Assembly: GCA_900767075.1 (NCBI GenBank)
Contig: CAAFXX010000097.1
Span: 1-6,358 of the forward strand
Origin: Bacteroidales bacterium
GTDB taxonomy: Bacteria; Bacteroidota; Bacteroidia; Bacteroidales; Muribaculaceae
DNA: 6,358 bases
Reading direction: 5' to 3'
Shown: piece by piece, positions 5,691 to 6,358 of the stretch
Numbering within the stretch: position 1 is the first letter of the stretch
How the letters are laid out: each line of letters starts with the position of its first letter
Program-made: the position numbers and the translations under genes
Notes under the pieces: model-generated
Seen by the model: the letters and a program-made list of their open reading frames with translations, nothing else
What the model was told of the DNA's origin: nothing
Databases searched by the model: none

Positions 5691-5722
5691 CAAAATTAGT
5701 CAATTTATCCCGGTCACGCAAG
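5691..5722 (-). promoter_or_regulatory. Promoter upstream of the fimbrial operon
   Basis: On the minus strand CTTG (5722-5719) is followed after exactly 20 bp by TAATTTTG (5698-5691), a perfect TAnnTTTG. The element and spacing are the same as in the tRNA-Ser promoter at 5911-5942. Transcription would start near 5684. It lies downstream of the tRNA terminator, so it is the natural promoter of the fimbrial operon or of the short ORFs. Confidence 0.65.
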
Positions 5723-5765
5723 TCCGAGAGTCCGATTTAGCAATTTCTAACGTTTTGGAAATGAT

Positions 5766-5798
5766 AAAAGCCTGTAACTGTCTCAGTTACAGGCTTTT
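5766..5798. terminator. Bidirectional hairpin terminator after tRNA-Ser
   Basis: A perfect 15-bp stem, AAAAGCCTGTAACTG (5766-5780) with CAGTTACAGGCTTTT (5784-5798), has a TCT loop and A/T ends on both sides. It ends the tRNA transcript on the minus strand and insulates it from the fimbrial promoter; there is no obvious plus-strand gene to terminate. Confidence 0.88.
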
Positions 5799-5802
5799 TC
5801 AG

Positions 5803-5888
5803 CGGAAAGAGAGGGATTCGAACCCCCGGTACGACAAGCGTACAACGGTTTTCGAGACCGTCCCGATCGACCACTCCGGCATCTTTCC
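5803..5888 (-). tRNA. tRNA-Ser (anticodon CGA)
   Basis: The cloverleaf is complete on the minus strand. The acceptor arms are GGAAAGA (5888-5882) and TCTTTCC (5810-5804), followed by discriminator G. The anticodon stem-loop is ACGGT-CTCGAAA-ACCGT with anticodon CGA at 5854-5852. A long class II variable arm (stem GTACG/CGTAC) is typical of serine tRNAs, and the T-loop is GGGTTCGAATCC. It decodes UCG. CCA is not encoded; the gene is followed by CTG. Its own promoter lies just upstream and a strong terminator just downstream. Confidence 0.96.
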
Positions 5889-5910
5889 TTAGTCGTTTTT
5901 GATAGCGGTA

Positions 5911-5942
5911 CAAAATTAGTGCTTTTTATCTTATCTACCAAA
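5911..5942 (-). promoter_or_regulatory. Promoter of tRNA-Ser
   Basis: On the minus strand TTTG (5942-5939), 20 bp, then TAATTTTG (5918-5911) match the Bacteroidetes -33/-7 consensus fully. The predicted start near 5904 gives a short 5' leader ahead of the tRNA at 5888. Confidence 0.8.
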
Positions 5943-6107
5943 TTAATTCATGTTTTTTTTGATTTTTTGTAACCATTATCATCATTATCGCCATTATCAC
6001 TTCATATCTCTTCAACCTGTGAAGTCGTTTCGACTTATTTACGAAAGTCATAATGAAATCGATTTTCTGTTTTCTATTGGTGCCGTATATTTAACGACTA
6101 AATTAAG
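5943..6107. other. AT-rich intergenic region without a gene
   Basis: No ORF with recognisable content is present. It contains T-runs (5953-5960, 5963-5968), three copies of CATTATC at a 9-bp period (5974-5998), and two small hairpins near 6011-6036 (CTTCA/TGAAG and AAGTCG/CGACTT). Nothing here can be assigned a function. Confidence 0.5.
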
Positions 6108-6263
6108 AGCTTGTTTCATAATAAATGTTGACGACAGGGACGCATAGCCCGAGCTGGATTCAGTCCTGGGACGAAGGAGTGTACTGGACGTACACGACTG
6201 AGGAGCAGGGCTGAATCCAGCCGGGATATGCGGGACAAAGGAAACTTTATATGAAGCCACGCT
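6108..6263. repeat. Long imperfect inverted-repeat element (MITE-like or structured RNA)
   Basis: The core is a nested hairpin: GCATA/TATGC, CCCG/CGGG and a perfect 11-bp stem GCTGGATTCAG (6153-6163) with CTGAATCCAGC (6211-6221). An apical stem GTGTAC/GTACAC (6179-6184, 6190-6195) closes a 5-base loop. Weaker outer symmetry (AGC..TG..TTCATA on the left, the same on the opposite strand at the right end) extends it to about 155 bp. No transposase and no clear target-site duplication were seen. It could be a non-autonomous element or a transcribed structured RNA. Open frames through it look incidental. Confidence 0.6.
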
Positions 6264-6358
6264 TTTTGAAGAATTAACAATTATTAGATAGGGTGTTCAG
6301 TTTCATGTTCCAAAATTAACTCGCTTTATTGAGAGTCTTGGAGCGGAGCGCCACCCGG
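6264..6358. other. Right edge, unassigned
   Basis: There is no identifiable gene. CAAAATTA at 6311-6318 reads TAATTTTG on the minus strand, the same -7 element as the two promoters further left, but without a matching -33 box at 20 bp. It could transcribe leftward into the hairpin element at 6108-6263. The last ~25 bases are GC-rich and may belong to a gene beyond the window. Confidence 0.3.

Noticed and set aside
5803..5888. tRNA-Ser 3' end as an integration (att) site for a mobile element
   Set aside because: No duplicate of the tRNA 3' end was found elsewhere in the window, and the tyrosine recombinase lies far away beside a better substrate.
5437..5892. 151-aa plus-strand ORF
   Set aside because: It reads backwards through the terminator and tRNA-Ser; the RKERDSNPR-like part is a usual false translation of a tRNA T-arm.
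6048..6260. 70-aa minus-strand ORF
   Set aside because: It consists mostly of the hairpin element at 6108-6263, with no domain or signal; the structure explains the sequence better than coding.

Overview
The window looks like chromosomal DNA of a gut Bacteroidales bacterium, possibly Muribaculaceae or Bacteroides-like. The reasons are a UpxY-type antiterminator, a Bacteroidales fimbrillin operon (DUF3575, DUF5119/FimB-like, fimbrillin), a tyrosine recombinase of the surface-variation family, and promoters matching the Bacteroidetes consensus (TTTG, about 20 bp, TAnnTTTG). Every convincing gene is on the minus strand, so transcription runs right to left.

Right to left: (1) 5889-6358 has no convincing gene. 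It holds an AT-rich stretch and a roughly 155-bp imperfect inverted-repeat element. (2) A tRNA-Ser(CGA) at 5803-5888 has its own promoter and a strong bidirectional terminator. (3) A second promoter of the same design (5691-5722) leads into a ~330-nt leader with two overlapping short ORFs. The fimbrial operon follows: a DUF3575 protein (overlapping ATGA with the next gene), a DUF5119 lipoprotein and a fimbrillin lipoprotein, ended by a GC-rich hairpin terminator at 2498-2533. (4) A 322-aa tyrosine recombinase carries all catalytic residues (1387-2355). (5) Next to it, 1059-1282 is a pair of perfect 23-bp inverted repeats 178 bp apart, enclosing a TAACTTTG promoter element. (6) A ~350-bp non-coding leader contains a candidate terminator and REP-like repeats. 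(7) A UpxY/NusG-like antiterminator (176-712) follows, then repeats to the left edge.

The main interpretation is that parts 4-7 are a self-contained phase-variation module. The recombinase would flip the promoter between the inverted repeats. In the orientation shown the promoter faces right, away from upxY (OFF). Flipped, it would fire left through the leader into upxY and whatever polysaccharide genes lie beyond position 1. The architecture is of a known type in Bacteroides capsule loci. The notable local details are recombination sites that are themselves near-perfect palindromes, an OFF-side site that doubles as a terminator, a possible leader attenuator, and a upxY gene bracketed by inverted REP-like repeats.
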